A stretch of 48,969 nt of DNA from Granulicella aggregans (GCF_014203275.1 NZ_JACHIP010000019.1:1-48969); one strand, 5' to 3'; shown: positions 8,924-16,419, counted from the first letter of the stretch. Translations and numbers: made by a program. Notes: generated by a model from the sequence alone, not told the origin.

Positions 8924-9088
8924 CTATGCTGGGGTGTCCTTCTGCGGAGGAAACAGCGGCCATCGGTCAGCTATATAGGTTTCAGCCGCCTCCCGGATAA
9001 CCCAAGCGAGAGAGACCTTTTTCTCTCGGGCGATATGCTCCAATGTTTCGTACACATCGGGGCGCAGCGTTACCGAAGCTCGTGGCAT
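8924..9088 (-). CDS. Ribbon-helix-helix (CopG-like) small protein
   Basis: 54 aa from an ATG at 9088 with an excellent AGAGGAGGA ribosome site. A longer open frame to 9250 has no such site. The sequence MPRASVTLRPDVYETLEHIA, then a turn (REKKVSLAW) and a second helix (VIREAAETYIADRW), is a classic RHH fold: a beta strand for DNA contact followed by two helices. It is first in the methyltransferase/McrBC operon, so it probably represses it, like the control proteins of many restriction systems. An antitoxin role is possible, but no toxin is adjacent. Confidence 0.75.
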   Translation of the reverse strand: MPRASVTLRPDVYETLEHIAREKKVSLAWVIREAAETYIADRWPLFPPQKDTPA

Positions 9089-9297
9089 TCTGTCCTCCTC
9101 TTTTCGACGGCAACTATCACCGCCGTTGCTGCAACTTGCATCACTTTGCTGCATCACCCTTTCGATCATAGCCGCGTTCCCTTTCCTTGGACCATCTTTT
9201 TGCTCTAAGATTCCTTCTCGATACCGGTCGAAAACACGGCCAAGAAACATCCGACTACCCCTTTATCCGTACAAACCGATATCAGCATGTCGCTTTG
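9089..9297. other. Intergenic region upstream of the restriction operon
   Basis: 209 bp between the umuC stop and the RHH start, so the promoter of the defence operon should be here, reading leftwards. No convincing -35/-10 pair or palindrome stood out. Confidence 0.4.
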
Positions 9298-10572
9298 TCA
9301 CTTTGATAGGACTCTTGGCAGTTCGTCCCATCGCGTTGTCCACCGTGGCGAGCGATGCTCAGCCTTGAGCTTCCAGGCGGCATTCTTGGGACCGGCACCC
9401 AGAATACGGACAGTATCGCGCCCGAGGGTCGCGTTGAGCTTGTCCATGGCTCTCCAAGCCCGTTCCCTCTTCTCGCGGTCCAGCTCGCCCCATAGGGCTG
9501 GTTGCCGGATGGTTTCGGGCATCAGCTCCGTAATCATCACTCCGCACTTCGAGTAGCGGTAGCCTTCCCGCCATAGCCGTTCACCCAGACGGACGGCCAA
9601 GGCGACGACTTCCCCGGTGTCGTTGGTGGTTTCCGCAAACCGAGCTGAGGCCCCGTTCGAGTAGAACGGATCGTTGTTGAAGGTATTGGTGTGCATGAAG
9701 ATGAAGATGTTCTCTGCGGCCACCTTGTACCGGCGCATCTTCTCCGCTGCTCGTGTGGCATAGCTCGCGATCGCTTCCCGCATCGGCTCCCAAGATGTAA
9801 CCGACGCCCCGAAACTGCGGGTGACGGCAATTCCCTTCCTGGTCGGCTCCATCAATTCCAAAGGCATACAGGAAATCCCGCGCAGCTCGTAGACGGTGCG
9901 CCCACCCGTCACCGTCATCAAGGCGCGCGCGTTGTCCGGGTCTAGCGCCGCGAGATCGGCGGCCGTCCGGACCCCGATCCTAATGAGCTTCGCGGCCGAC
10001 GCCGAACCGATTCCCCAGACCTCATCAACCGGCACCGTAGGCAGCAGCTCAGCCCGCACCTGGCTGGAACGCATATCGCAGACCCCGCGATACTGCGGAC
10101 GCTTCTTCGCAATGAAGTTGGCGACCTTGGCCAGCGTCTTTGTGGGGGCAATTCCAACACACGTAGGGATGCCGACCCAGCGATGAACGCGCTCGCGCAG
10201 CTCACGCGCGAGAGGCTCCACTTCCCTTTCCGCGAACTCTCCAAGATTCAGAAAGCTTTCGTCGATCGAGTAGTTTTCGATCGTCGGAACCATCGAGCCA
10301 AGAGTGTCACTTACCCGTCGACTTACGTCACCATAAAGCGCATAATTTGAGCTAAAGACGCGGATATTCTCACGCTTGATGAGATCACGCAGCTTGAACT
10401 CAGGGTCTCCCATTTTTATCCCAAGAGCCTTGGCCTCTGCTGACCGGGCCACCGCGCAACCATCGTTATTCGAGAGCACGATGACCGGCTTTCCTTCGAG
10501 GTCGGGTCGAAAGACACGCTCACAACTCACATAAAAATTGTTGCAGTCGATGATGCCGAATGTCTCATCCAT
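9298..10572 (-). CDS. umuC: UmuC-like Y-family DNA polymerase
   Basis: 424 aa from the ATG at 10572 (MDETFGIIDCNNFYVSCERVF). The frame is open upstream, but this start matches the family and has a GGAGA site. The polymerase core is clear: FGIIDCNNFYVSCE holds the first catalytic Asp, IENYSIDESFL holds the Asp-Glu pair, and VCVGIAPTKTLAKVANF type residues follow as PTCVGIAPTKTLAK. A helix-hairpin-helix region (VDEVWGIGSASAAKLI) and a little-finger domain complete it. It performs translesion synthesis as polymerase V with UmuD'. Its start overlaps the upstream 108-aa gene by 8 bp. Plasmid-borne umuDC raises mutation rate and survival after DNA damage or single-strand transfer. Confidence 0.95.
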   Translation of the reverse strand: MDETFGIIDCNNFYVSCERVFRPDLEGKPVIVLSNNDGCAVARSAEAKALGIKMGDPEFKLRDLIKRENIRVFSSNYALYGDVSRRVSDTLGSMVPTIENYSIDESFLNLGEFAEREVEPLARELRERVHRWVGIPTCVGIAPTKTLAKVANFIAKKRPQYRGVCDMRSSQVRAELLPTVPVDEVWGIGSASAAKLIRIGVRTAADLAALDPDNARALMTVTGGRTVYELRGISCMPLELMEPTRKGIAVTRSFGASVTSWEPMREAIASYATRAAEKMRRYKVAAENIFIFMHTNTFNNDPFYSNGASARFAETTNDTGEVVALAVRLGERLWREGYRYSKCGVMITELMPETIRQPALWGELDREKRERAWRAMDKLNATLGRDTVRILGAGPKNAAWKLKAEHRSPRWTTRWDELPRVLSK

Positions 10573-10897
10573 GCTCACCGTTCTCCAGCGCAGCAAACCA
10601 CGCGGCATAGTTCGTGTTCTTAACCATGTGACGATTTACGTCGGGTGCGCCATCCGTCCACCAAACAAGTCCCCGCTCACCCAGGGCGATCTTCGCAGCA
10701 TCGACTTGTTGCCTGGCCTGCTCCCGGCCCCCTTCGTCTCCAGCTCGCATTGCGATTCCCTTTGCGCGCCGCGCAGCCATGAGCACCGCGGTCAGGCGCT
10801 GCTTCTCTTCATCAGAAAGCTGAGGATTACTGCAGCGCCACAAACGTCCACGCACGACGAAGTAGCGGCCGTCCGGGGTTACGGGATACTGGCTCAT
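10565..10897 (-). CDS. Conserved small protein of umuDC cassette
   Basis: About 110 aa, starting at the ATG at 10897, which overlaps the umuD stop (ATGA). The sequence MSQYPVTPDGRYFVVRGRLWRC, a long basic helix (EEKQRLTAVLMAARRAKG), then VDAAKIALGERGLVWWTDGAPDVNRH, belongs to a family I have seen encoded near SOS and LexA-type genes in several phyla, but its function is not established. The fixed position between umuD and umuC, with overlaps on both sides, argues for co-translation and a role in the polymerase V complex or its control. No catalytic motif is visible. Confidence 0.7.
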   Translation of the reverse strand: MSQYPVTPDGRYFVVRGRLWRCSNPQLSDEEKQRLTAVLMAARRAKGIAMRAGDEGGREQARQQVDAAKIALGERGLVWWTDGAPDVNRHMVKNTNYAAWFAALENGEHG

Positions 10898-11319
10898 CGC
10901 AAGGTGTGAATCGCGTGTCTTACAACACCGAAGACATGCAGCTCTTCGCCAATTCCAACGTGAATGGGTTGGTAACGCGGGTTTGCCGGTTCGAGCCACA
11001 CGCAGTCAAGACAGCGACGCAAGCGCTTCACCGTGTACTCACCGTTGACCGCGACAATCACGACGGAACCATTCACCGGTTTCGCCGCGCGATCCACAAC
11101 CAGCAGATCACCGTCCAGAATGCCGGCATCCTTCATCGAGTCGCCATCGACCCGCATCATGAACGTCGCGGCCTTGTTTTCGATCAGGTATTCGGACAGA
11201 TCGAGAGGAGTCTCCAGGTAGTCCTCTGCGGGGCTTGGAAAGCCCGCAGGCACGCTGCCATCAAAGTATGGAAGGATTAACGGCCAGTCACACGCCCACT
11301 CGACCTGAATCAGGCTCAT
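10894..11319 (-). CDS. umuD: UmuD-like S24 peptidase subunit
   Basis: 141 aa with a start ATG preceded by GAGGTGAGG. The Ser-Lys dyad is visible: the nucleophile Ser in VDGDSMKDAGI and the Lys in VNGEYTVKRL. The N-terminal 35 residues (FPSPAEDYLETPLDLSEYL) contain the expected self-cleavage region after a short arm. RecA filaments trigger cleavage to UmuD', which activates the UmuC-type polymerase. It is first in a three-gene cassette with overlapping stops and starts. The upstream DNA carries a tandem 9-bp repeat that could be its operator. Confidence 0.93.
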   Translation of the reverse strand: MSLIQVEWACDWPLILPYFDGSVPAGFPSPAEDYLETPLDLSEYLIENKAATFMMRVDGDSMKDAGILDGDLLVVDRAAKPVNGSVVIVAVNGEYTVKRLRRCLDCVWLEPANPRYQPIHVGIGEELHVFGVVRHAIHTLR

Positions 11320-11332
11320 CGCTACCTCACCT

Positions 11333-11350
11333 CAGGTATAGCAGGTATAG
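11333..11350 (-). promoter_or_regulatory. Tandem CTATACCTG repeat upstream of umuD
   Basis: Two perfect head-to-tail copies of CTATACCTG (read towards umuD) lie 14 bp upstream of the umuD ATG, where a repressor would block the promoter or start site. The core AGGTATA also appears in the palindrome at 25510-25531 upstream of the conjugation operon. No canonical LexA box was found, so these may be the SOS operator of this lineage or a plasmid repressor site. Confidence 0.4.
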
Positions 11351-11449
11351 CGAAGGAAAAGCGAAAACGCGTCTTTTACTCTTTGTGCGCGAGCGATATC
11401 TCGTTTGTTTCCAACGTTCACGCATTCGCCCCAACCGTGAACAACCGGC

Positions 11450-12169
11450 CTAGAGTGGCAGCGCGCCATCCACGGCGGCCTTTTCGGCCGCCTTCAGCAT
11501 CTCCGGGCCGTTGTTTCTTACGTTCCCGACTTTCGGATTGGCCTCATAGACTTCCATTTCTTCAGATTCGAAGGGCCGGAGGAGATCGATCGGCAAACGT
11601 TCCGTCTCTTCCCTGTCCAGCCAGCGGTCATAATCGCGTGCGTGAAGGATGACAGGCATACGCGGATGGATCTTCGCCATCAGCTCGTTCGCCTCAGTGG
11701 TCACGATGGCGTAGGACTGAAGCCAGTGACCGTCCTTGTCTTTCCAGGCGTCCCAAAGCCCCGCAAACGCGAAGAGGCTGCTATTCCCCAGCTCAAAGGC
11801 ATAGGGCTGCTTCGGAGGCTTCCCTTCCTTCGGCCACTCGTAGAAAAACGAGGCGGGAATCAGGCACCGCCTTTTCTTGAAAGGTTCCCGCCAAGTCGGA
11901 GCTTTGGTGATCGTTTCCGCTCTCGCGTTGATCGTCGAGAGACCTTTGACGTCGTTCAGATCCTTTGTGAAAAACGGCACCAGTCCCCAGCGGGCCAGAA
12001 TCATTTCTCGCTCACCCGTCTCGCGACTCTGCCGGATGATGGGCTGATGAGTCGTCGGCGCTATGTTGTAGTCGGCGTCAGGCATCGGCAACTCAGCCGG
12101 TGAAGGCTTCGCACGAAAGTGTTCCGCGATCTTCTGTTTGTCGCTGCGACGACCGTACCGACCACACAT
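11450..12169 (-). CDS. YedK/SRAP (HMCES-like) abasic-site protein
   Basis: 239 aa. It begins MCGRYG, so the catalytic Cys2 is exposed after Met removal, and continues with the family signatures ARWGLVPFF, INARAETI, CLIPASFFYEW and HPRMPVIL, whose Glu and His complete the active site. SRAP proteins form a stable thiazolidine crosslink with abasic sites in single-stranded DNA, shielding them from cleavage. The start is preceded by TTGGAG. It is encoded on the same strand upstream of umuDC, with a 130-bp gap, giving a DNA-damage block suited to a plasmid that enters cells as single strands. Confidence 0.93.
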   Translation of the reverse strand: MCGRYGRRSDKQKIAEHFRAKPSPAELPMPDADYNIAPTTHQPIIRQSRETGEREMILARWGLVPFFTKDLNDVKGLSTINARAETITKAPTWREPFKKRRCLIPASFFYEWPKEGKPPKQPYAFELGNSSLFAFAGLWDAWKDKDGHWLQSYAIVTTEANELMAKIHPRMPVILHARDYDRWLDREETERLPIDLLRPFESEEMEVYEANPKVGNVRNNGPEMLKAAEKAAVDGALPL

Positions 12170-12380
12170 GAGCTACTCCAATGACGCCTTAGCTCGCCGG
12201 TGCCACGATTTCTTCTGCGTTTTCCGGTTCACTCGATTCCATAGCCAAATCAAGTCTAGTTGAAAGACTTTTTGGGGACGGGGACACCCCGTAACGCCCC
12301 GCTATGGAAATGGCGCTCCGCTTGGAAGGCGCCCATAAGGGCCAGACCCTCCCACATTTCCACAGCAAAAGCCTAAGAGC
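12170..12380. other. Gene-free stretch with parB-3' like remnant
   Basis: Together with the following repeat this makes 556 bp without a confident gene. A hairpin with arms ACGGGG/CCCCGT lies near 12275-12290. The segment 12304-12331 resembles the parB-like gene at 14422-14452 (both ATGGAA, then GCGCTCCG, then TTGGAAGGCG, with a 3-bp gap), so it may be a decayed copy of the parB 3' region. ORFs of 134 aa (minus) and 101 aa (plus) span this and the repeat but lack ribosome sites. Confidence 0.35.
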
Positions 12381-12648
12381 CACAGGCAAGAGCAACAGCA
12401 ACAAAGGCCAGAACCGCGCCGTGAGTAAAGACCCGCTTCGCGCCGCGTTGCGGTGGGCCTTCGGCCAGGTCTTGACACCCGGCTCCGTCGGTTCCGGCAG
12501 AAGCAAAACATCCCGTTTTTCTTCGAAAAACATGGGTTTTTCTAAAGAGAAGATCGCAAGCAAAAACCTCAAAATAATTATCTCAAGATGCATTTACGTA
12601 TTGACATAATTACGTAAGTACGATATTCTTAGAACATCAAGACGGGGC
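12381..12648 (+). repeat. 268-bp direct repeat, copy 1 (upstream of ssb)
   Basis: Matches 15129-15396 at 266 of 268 positions (two differences seen, close to the -35 box). It ends with a strong sigma-70 promoter and also contains a hairpin, GTTTTTC-TTC-GAAAAAC flanked by CCC/GGG and followed by TTTTTC, that could act as a terminator or a folded single-strand element. Near-identity implies recent duplication or ongoing gene conversion. One copy lies upstream of ssb-parB, the other upstream of ardC, a layout resembling the repeated leading-region promoters of F-like plasmids. Confidence 0.9.
12601..12629 (+). promoter_or_regulatory. Sigma-70 promoter for ssb
   Basis: TTGACA, 17-bp spacer, TATTCT. 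The spacer contains TTACGTAAGTACG, and TTTACGTA overlaps the upstream side, so a repressor recognising TACGTA could occlude RNA polymerase. Transcription should start near 12636 and enter the leader hairpins. Confidence 0.75.
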
Positions 12649-12662
12649 AAGAAACAAGCCCC
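12644..12662 (+). promoter_or_regulatory. Leader hairpin GGGGC/GCCCC
   Basis: Five-base GC stem with loop AAGAAACAA right at the predicted transcript start. It is analogous in place to the hairpin at 15392-15410 but has a different loop. Confidence 0.5.
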
Positions 12663-12677
12663 GGCAACCACAACTCA

Positions 12678-12698
12678 GGCAGTGCGGGAAACACTGCC
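12678..12698 (+). promoter_or_regulatory. CGGGAAA leader hairpin of ssb
   Basis: Perfect stem GGCAGTG/CACTGCC with a 7-nt loop CGGGAAA, followed 14 nt later by CGCACAGGAGA, the ssb ribosome site. The same loop and the same CGCACAGGAG follow-on occur before parB, ardC and the 16465 gene. Confidence 0.7.
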
Positions 12699-12725
12699 CT
12701 AACCGAACCGCACAGGAGAAATGCA

Positions 12726-13073
12726 ATGATTAACGACCTTAACCGCTTTGTCATCATGGGCCACATCGGAGCCGACCCGAAATCCCTTACCTCTGACAAT
12801 GCCCCAGTACGCCTCTCCATCGCCACATCTTCACATTGGAATGTCGAGAATACTCGCAATACCCGTACCGACTGGCACACCGTTGCGGTCTTCGGGAACT
12901 TGCGCAAATACGCCGCGAAGCTCAAGAAGGGCGACCGCGTTTACATCGAAGCCGAGGCACGGAACAACAACTACGAGCGCACCGTGGGCGGAGAAACCAT
13001 CACGATCTATGCGACGGAATACCACGCCTCGCAGATCGACCGCGTAACCGCAAAGACAGAGGCCGAAGAGTAG
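12726..13073 (+). CDS. ssb: Single-stranded DNA-binding protein
   Basis: 115 aa, essentially one OB fold: NRFVIMGHIGADP, then VRLSIATSSHWN, TDWHTVAVFGNLRKYAAKLKKGDRVYIEAEARNNNY. The C-terminus (TAKTEAEE) is acidic but lacks the DDxPF tip that binds host repair proteins, so it is a short, plasmid-type SSB. It coats incoming single strands during conjugation and replication. The ATG follows ACAGGAGA. It is transcribed from the repeat promoter with parB 85 bp downstream; a new hairpin leader sits between the two. Confidence 0.93.
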   Translation: MINDLNRFVIMGHIGADPKSLTSDNAPVRLSIATSSHWNVENTRNTRTDWHTVAVFGNLRKYAAKLKKGDRVYIEAEARNNNYERTVGGETITIYATEYHASQIDRVTAKTEAEE

Positions 13074-13093
13074 CAGGCCGAGAGCTTGAAGGT

Positions 13094-13118
13094 GGGGCAG
13101 TGCGGGAAACACTGCCCC
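13094..13118 (+). promoter_or_regulatory. CGGGAAA leader hairpin of parB-like gene
   Basis: Stem GGGGCAGTG/CACTGCCCC, 9 bp, with loop CGGGAAA; the stem is two pairs longer than in the ssb leader, and both sides change together. It is followed by CGCACAGGAGA ahead of the start at 13159. Confidence 0.7.
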
Positions 13119-13158
13119 TAACTACAGCGCCGCACACACGCACAGGAGATGCACGACC

Positions 13159-14739
13159 ATGAGCCACGCCGCAGCCGTATTTTCAGAATACAGGACGATT
13201 CCCCTCTCTCTGCTAGTCGAATCCACCACCAACCCACGTCGCACTTTCGAGCCTTCCAAGCTGGTCGAGCTTGCGCAAAGCATCAGTGTGAGCGGCCTCA
13301 TTCAGCCCATCACAGTTCGCCCCAAGGCAGACCGTTTCGAGATTATCGCGGGTGCTCGACGCTACCGGGCGGCGCAGATCGCGGAGCTGGCCGAGGTTCC
13401 CACCCGCGTGCTGGCACTGGACGATGCACAAATGCTCGAAGTGCAGATCGTTGAAAACAGCCAGCGCGAAGACGTCCATCCATACGAGGAGGCCAGCGGC
13501 TATCAACGCCTCTTAGACCTTCCCGGTTATGATGTGGCCGCTCTTTCGTCAAAGTGCAGCAAGAGCCAGAGCCACATCTACGCCCGTCTGACGCTCCTCT
13601 CACTCATCCCTGAAGTAGCGGAGGCCTTTCAGAAAGACGAGATCACGGCCAGCCACGCCAACTTACTCGCGAGACTCAGCGCCGAGCAACAGGCCCAGGC
13701 GTTCCCCAACGCGTTCCGTAAAGACTATCGGGACGATGAGCGCCACCTACTACCAGCGAAGCACCTTGCCGCGTGGATTCAGGACAACCTCTACCTTGCC
13801 CTTGTGGAAGCCCCTTTCGACAGAGAGTCTGCTTCCCTGCTCCCCGAGGCCGGTTCCTGCCATGCATGCCCAAAGCGCACCGGGTTCAACACTGCCCTTT
13901 TCGCGGACGTGACAGACGACAACTGCCTTGATGGAGAGTGCTTTCGGGCAAAGATCAATGCCCACATCGAGAGCGCAAAGGCTGGTGTTGCAAACCTCGT
14001 TCAGATCAGCACCGTTTGGCGGCCCGCACAGGACAAGCCGACCGCTGAGCTTTCACCCATGGAGTACAGGAAGATCGGAGCTACGGGGCAGGACGACAAT
14101 ACTGTTCCGACGTGCGACAGCGCCGCTCCCGCCATCGTCACTTACGGGCATGGAGTGGGAACCATTCATCTGGTGTGTGCAGACCACGATTGCGCGGTCC
14201 ACCATCCCCGCCGTTTAGGTTCAAACGCCGCCGGACGCACAGATGACGATTTTGAGAAGGAAATGGAGGAGCGGCAGCGGGAAGCCGACCGGCGCAAAGC
14301 GGAAAAGGAAAAGCGTGAAAAGCGACTCCGGAACCTTATCTTGCGTGCACCTTCAACCGTAACCGAAGAGCAGATGCGTTTCGTTCTCACAGCCCTTGTG
14401 ATGGGTGACCTTACGGACGCGATGGAACGCATCGCGCTCCGATTGGAAGGCGAGGAGCCAGACCACAACAAAGGCAGCGATGACGTGTGCGCTGATGCCC
14501 TCTCTACCTGCATGCCGTCCAGCCTCTTCGGATACCTCGCGGAGCTGGCACTTGGAAGCTGGGTCGATATTCCCCGACCTGATGAGCGCGATTACCTAGC
14601 TGAGGCCGACAAGTTGTTTCCAAAGGCCCCCAAGCCCACGGCGGACACGACCAAGAACGCACCCGGCAAGAAAACGAAGAAGGTTTCCGCCACGAAGACG
14701 GCAGCGAAGAAGGCAGTGGCGACAACAAAGCGCCGCTAA
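13159..14739 (+). CDS. parB: ParB/Spo0J-family protein with Cys cluster
   Basis: 526 aa. The N-terminal ParB domain is complete: IPLSLLVESTTNPRR, LVELAQSISVSGLIQPITVRP, and the CTP-binding IIAGARRYRAAQIAEL, followed by ENSQREDVHPYEEASGY. A helix-turn-helix (VAALSSKCSKSQSHIYARLTLL) follows. Around residues 232-262 a Cys cluster, CHACPKRTG ... NCLDGECF, looks like a zinc site. A charged coiled coil (EKEMEERQREADRRKAEKEK) precedes a Lys/Ala/Thr-rich C-terminal tail of about 40 residues. It is far from parA (16.9 kb) and much larger than a typical partner, so it may be a leading-region ParB-like protein rather than the centromere binder. The RHH protein after parA is a better candidate for that role. 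Confidence 0.85.
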   Translation: MSHAAAVFSEYRTIPLSLLVESTTNPRRTFEPSKLVELAQSISVSGLIQPITVRPKADRFEIIAGARRYRAAQIAELAEVPTRVLALDDAQMLEVQIVENSQREDVHPYEEASGYQRLLDLPGYDVAALSSKCSKSQSHIYARLTLLSLIPEVAEAFQKDEITASHANLLARLSAEQQAQAFPNAFRKDYRDDERHLLPAKHLAAWIQDNLYLALVEAPFDRESASLLPEAGSCHACPKRTGFNTALFADVTDDNCLDGECFRAKINAHIESAKAGVANLVQISTVWRPAQDKPTAELSPMEYRKIGATGQDDNTVPTCDSAAPAIVTYGHGVGTIHLVCADHDCAVHHPRRLGSNAAGRTDDDFEKEMEERQREADRRKAEKEKREKRLRNLILRAPSTVTEEQMRFVLTALVMGDLTDAMERIALRLEGEEPDHNKGSDDVCADALSTCMPSSLFGYLAELALGSWVDIPRPDERDYLAEADKLFPKAPKPTADTTKNAPGKKTKKVSATKTAAKKAVATTKRR

Positions 14740-14757
14740 GAAGGGCCGACCAAACGG

Positions 14758-14777
14758 GGCCGGGGGAAATCCCGGCC
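14758..14777 (+). promoter_or_regulatory. Hairpin after parB-like gene
   Basis: Stem GGCCGGG/CCCGGCC, 7 bp, loop GGAAAT, 18 bp after the parB stop and upstream of the 14815 ORF. It has no T-run, so it is more likely a leader or mRNA-stabilising hairpin than a terminator. The loop region (GGGAAA) recalls the CGGGAAA family. Confidence 0.5.
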
Positions 14778-14814
14778 TCACCCATCCTGCCTCAACGCCG
14801 AAAGGAATGCCGTC

Positions 14815-15093
14815 ATGATGAAGTTCACGTTCAAGCTCAAAGTAACTGAGCGCATCACTGCTAAATGCAGCCGCCATCCGCGATACAACCCAGAGAAGGA
14901 AGGCCGGAATGGGATCAAAGGCGGCTGCTCCGGCTGCTTTGCACTGTTCGACCTCTACCAGTCACGTCTTGCTTTAGAAGCTGCCGTGCAGAAGTTTCAG
15001 CGGTTGGCCTGCCCATGGGCGAGACCTCGCCAGCCACGGACACACAAGCCGACACCCCCAGTCACAAACCTTGTCGAGGATGAATCACGGTAG
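14815..15093 (+). CDS. Small Cys/His protein, hypothetical
   Basis: 92 aa. It starts MMKFTFKLKVTERITAKCSRHPRYNP and continues with GGCSGCFALFDLYQSRLALEAAVQKF. The Cys-x2-His and Cys-x2-Cys pairs suggest one zinc-binding unit, followed by a helix; the C-terminus is Pro/Thr-rich. The ribosome site is GAAAGGA. It lies between parB and the second copy of the 268-bp repeat. Function unknown; a nucleic-acid-binding accessory protein is possible. Confidence 0.6.
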   Translation: MMKFTFKLKVTERITAKCSRHPRYNPEKEGRNGIKGGCSGCFALFDLYQSRLALEAAVQKFQRLACPWARPRQPRTHKPTPPVTNLVEDESR

Positions 15094-15128
15094 CCCATGG
15101 AAAGCTGCGGCACGGCACCGCACCCTCC

Positions 15129-15396
15129 CACAGGCAAGAGCAACAGCAACAAAGGCCAGAACCGCGCCGTGAGTAAAGACCCGCTTCGCGCCGCGTTGCG
15201 GTGGGCCTTCGGCCAGGTCTTGACACCCGGCTCCGTCGGTTCCGGCAGAAGCAAAACATCCCGTTTTTCTTCGAAAAACATGGGTTTTTCTAAAGAGAAG
15301 ATCGCAAGCAAAAACCTCAAAATAATTATCTCAAGATGCCTTTACGTCTTGACATAATTACGTAAGTACGATATTCTTAGAACATCAAGACGGGGC
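15129..15396 (+). repeat. 268-bp direct repeat, copy 2 (upstream of ardC)
   Basis: Second copy of 12381-12648, differing at two positions. With the 35 bp on its left and 43 bp on its right it fills the gap between the 14815 ORF and ardC; apart from a promoter and hairpins I see nothing else in that stretch. Confidence 0.9.
15349..15377 (+). promoter_or_regulatory. Sigma-70 promoter for ardC
   Basis: TTGACA, 17 bp, TATTCT, identical to the ssb promoter, with the same TACGTA-rich spacer. The two single-base changes between the repeat copies fall just upstream. Confidence 0.75.
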
Positions 15397-15410
15397 GCGG
15401 GAAACGCCCC
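15392..15410 (+). promoter_or_regulatory. CGGGAAA leader hairpin of ardC
   Basis: Stem GGGGCG/CGCCCC with loop CGGGAAA. The stem sequence differs completely from those before ssb and parB while the loop is kept, which argues that structure and loop are selected. It is followed by CCGCACAGGAGA and the GTG start of ardC. Confidence 0.7.
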
Positions 15411-15439
15411 GGACAACAAACCGCACAGGAGAAAACACC

Positions 15440-16321
15440 GTGAGCATGACCACCAAAGCCGACAACCTGCATGAAACTCTGCGTTCCTCCATCGAAGCCC
15501 TTGCAGCAGAAACCGACAGCGTAAAGCAGGATGCAACGTTCCGCGCATGGCTCACAAGCATGAGCCGCTTCCATCATTACTCATGGGGTAATCAGATTCG
15601 GATTGCTGAACAGCGCCCCGACGCTACGCGTGTAGCTGGCTTCCACACTTGGCGCAAAGTAGGCCGGTTCGTCAAGAAGGGCGAGAGGGGTATCAGCATC
15701 ACCGCGCCGATCATCAGGAAGGGGGCAGCCGAGGAGCCGAGCCGCGAGGGCGAACGCATGGAATTGACAGCGAAAGGACCCCGCCGGGTTGGAGGCTTCA
15801 AAGGCACGACGGTTTTCGACGTTGCCCAGACAGACGGCGAACCCCTGCCAGAGGCTCCCGAACATAACGCCACCACAGGGGGCGAAACCCTTTTGCCTAA
15901 GCTGGAAGCAGCCGCGGAAGCTTTCGGGATCATTGTTGCTTATGAATCCATTCCCGGACGCGCCGAGGGCTACAGCATGGGCGGTCGTGTGGTGGTCGAG
16001 GAATCGCAGCCTGTACCCGCTAAGTGTGGAACACTCGCCCATGAGATCGCTCACGAGCTGATGCACAAAGGAGCCGAGCGCGGCACCAAGCAGCAGCGCG
16101 AGCTAGAGGCCGAAGCTACGGCCTACGTTGTGTTGAGTCACTTCGAGATGAGCAGCGGAAGCCGTTTCTACCTTCATGGCTACGGCATCACTGGCGAGAT
16201 GCTGACGGCTTCCATGCAGACCATCTCCGCGACCGCGCGGCGGATTATCGACCAGATCGAAGGAACAAACACCGACAAGGGAGAGGCCGAGGATGACTCG
16301 GCCCTTCCACTCGCGGCGTAG
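15440..16321 (+). CDS. ardC: ArdC-like antirestriction protein
   Basis: 293 aa from a GTG (an ATG two codons on is an alternative). The N-terminal single-strand DNA-binding domain reads FRAWLTSMSRFHHYSWGNQIRIAEQRP and TWRKVGRFVKKGERGISITAPI. The C-terminal half is a zinc-metallopeptidase-like domain with TLAHEIAHELMHKG (HExxH) and a downstream Glu in EAEATAYVV. ArdC proteins bind incoming single strands and shield the plasmid from host restriction during conjugation. It has its own promoter in the second repeat, so it may be expressed immediately on entry. The C-terminus is short and acidic. Confidence 0.9.
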   Translation: MSMTTKADNLHETLRSSIEALAAETDSVKQDATFRAWLTSMSRFHHYSWGNQIRIAEQRPDATRVAGFHTWRKVGRFVKKGERGISITAPIIRKGAAEEPSREGERMELTAKGPRRVGGFKGTTVFDVAQTDGEPLPEAPEHNATTGGETLLPKLEAAAEAFGIIVAYESIPGRAEGYSMGGRVVVEESQPVPAKCGTLAHEIAHELMHKGAERGTKQQRELEAEATAYVVLSHFEMSSGSRFYLHGYGITGEMLTASMQTISATARRIIDQIEGTNTDKGEAEDDSALPLAA

Positions 16322-16331
16322 CCGTGTTTTC

Positions 16332-16359
16332 TTTACGTATTTACGTGCGTACATAAAGA
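16332..16359 (+). promoter_or_regulatory. TTTACG-N16-TAAAGA promoter-like element
   Basis: TTTACG and TAAAGA separated by 16 bp, with internal ACGTATTTACGTGCGTAC. The same arrangement is at 23434-23461 and, as TTTATG/TAAATA, at 44993-45020. It would drive the 16465 gene through its hairpin leader. Confidence 0.5.
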
Positions 16360-16419
16360 CGTAAGGACGCTCGTTTTGCTTTCTGTAAGCGAGGCGGCCG
16401 CTCCAACCACCACAACTCA

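Noticed and set aside
12189..12593. 134-aa minus-strand ORF, and a similar one at 14997-15320
   Set aside because: They share their first 64 residues only because both lie over the 268-bp repeat; they then diverge, have no ribosome site and overlap promoter sequence in the opposite strand.
12304..12609. 101-aa plus-strand ORF in the repeat, with a second copy at 15097-15357
   Set aside because: It runs into the -35 region of the promoter and lacks a ribosome site; treated as non-coding.
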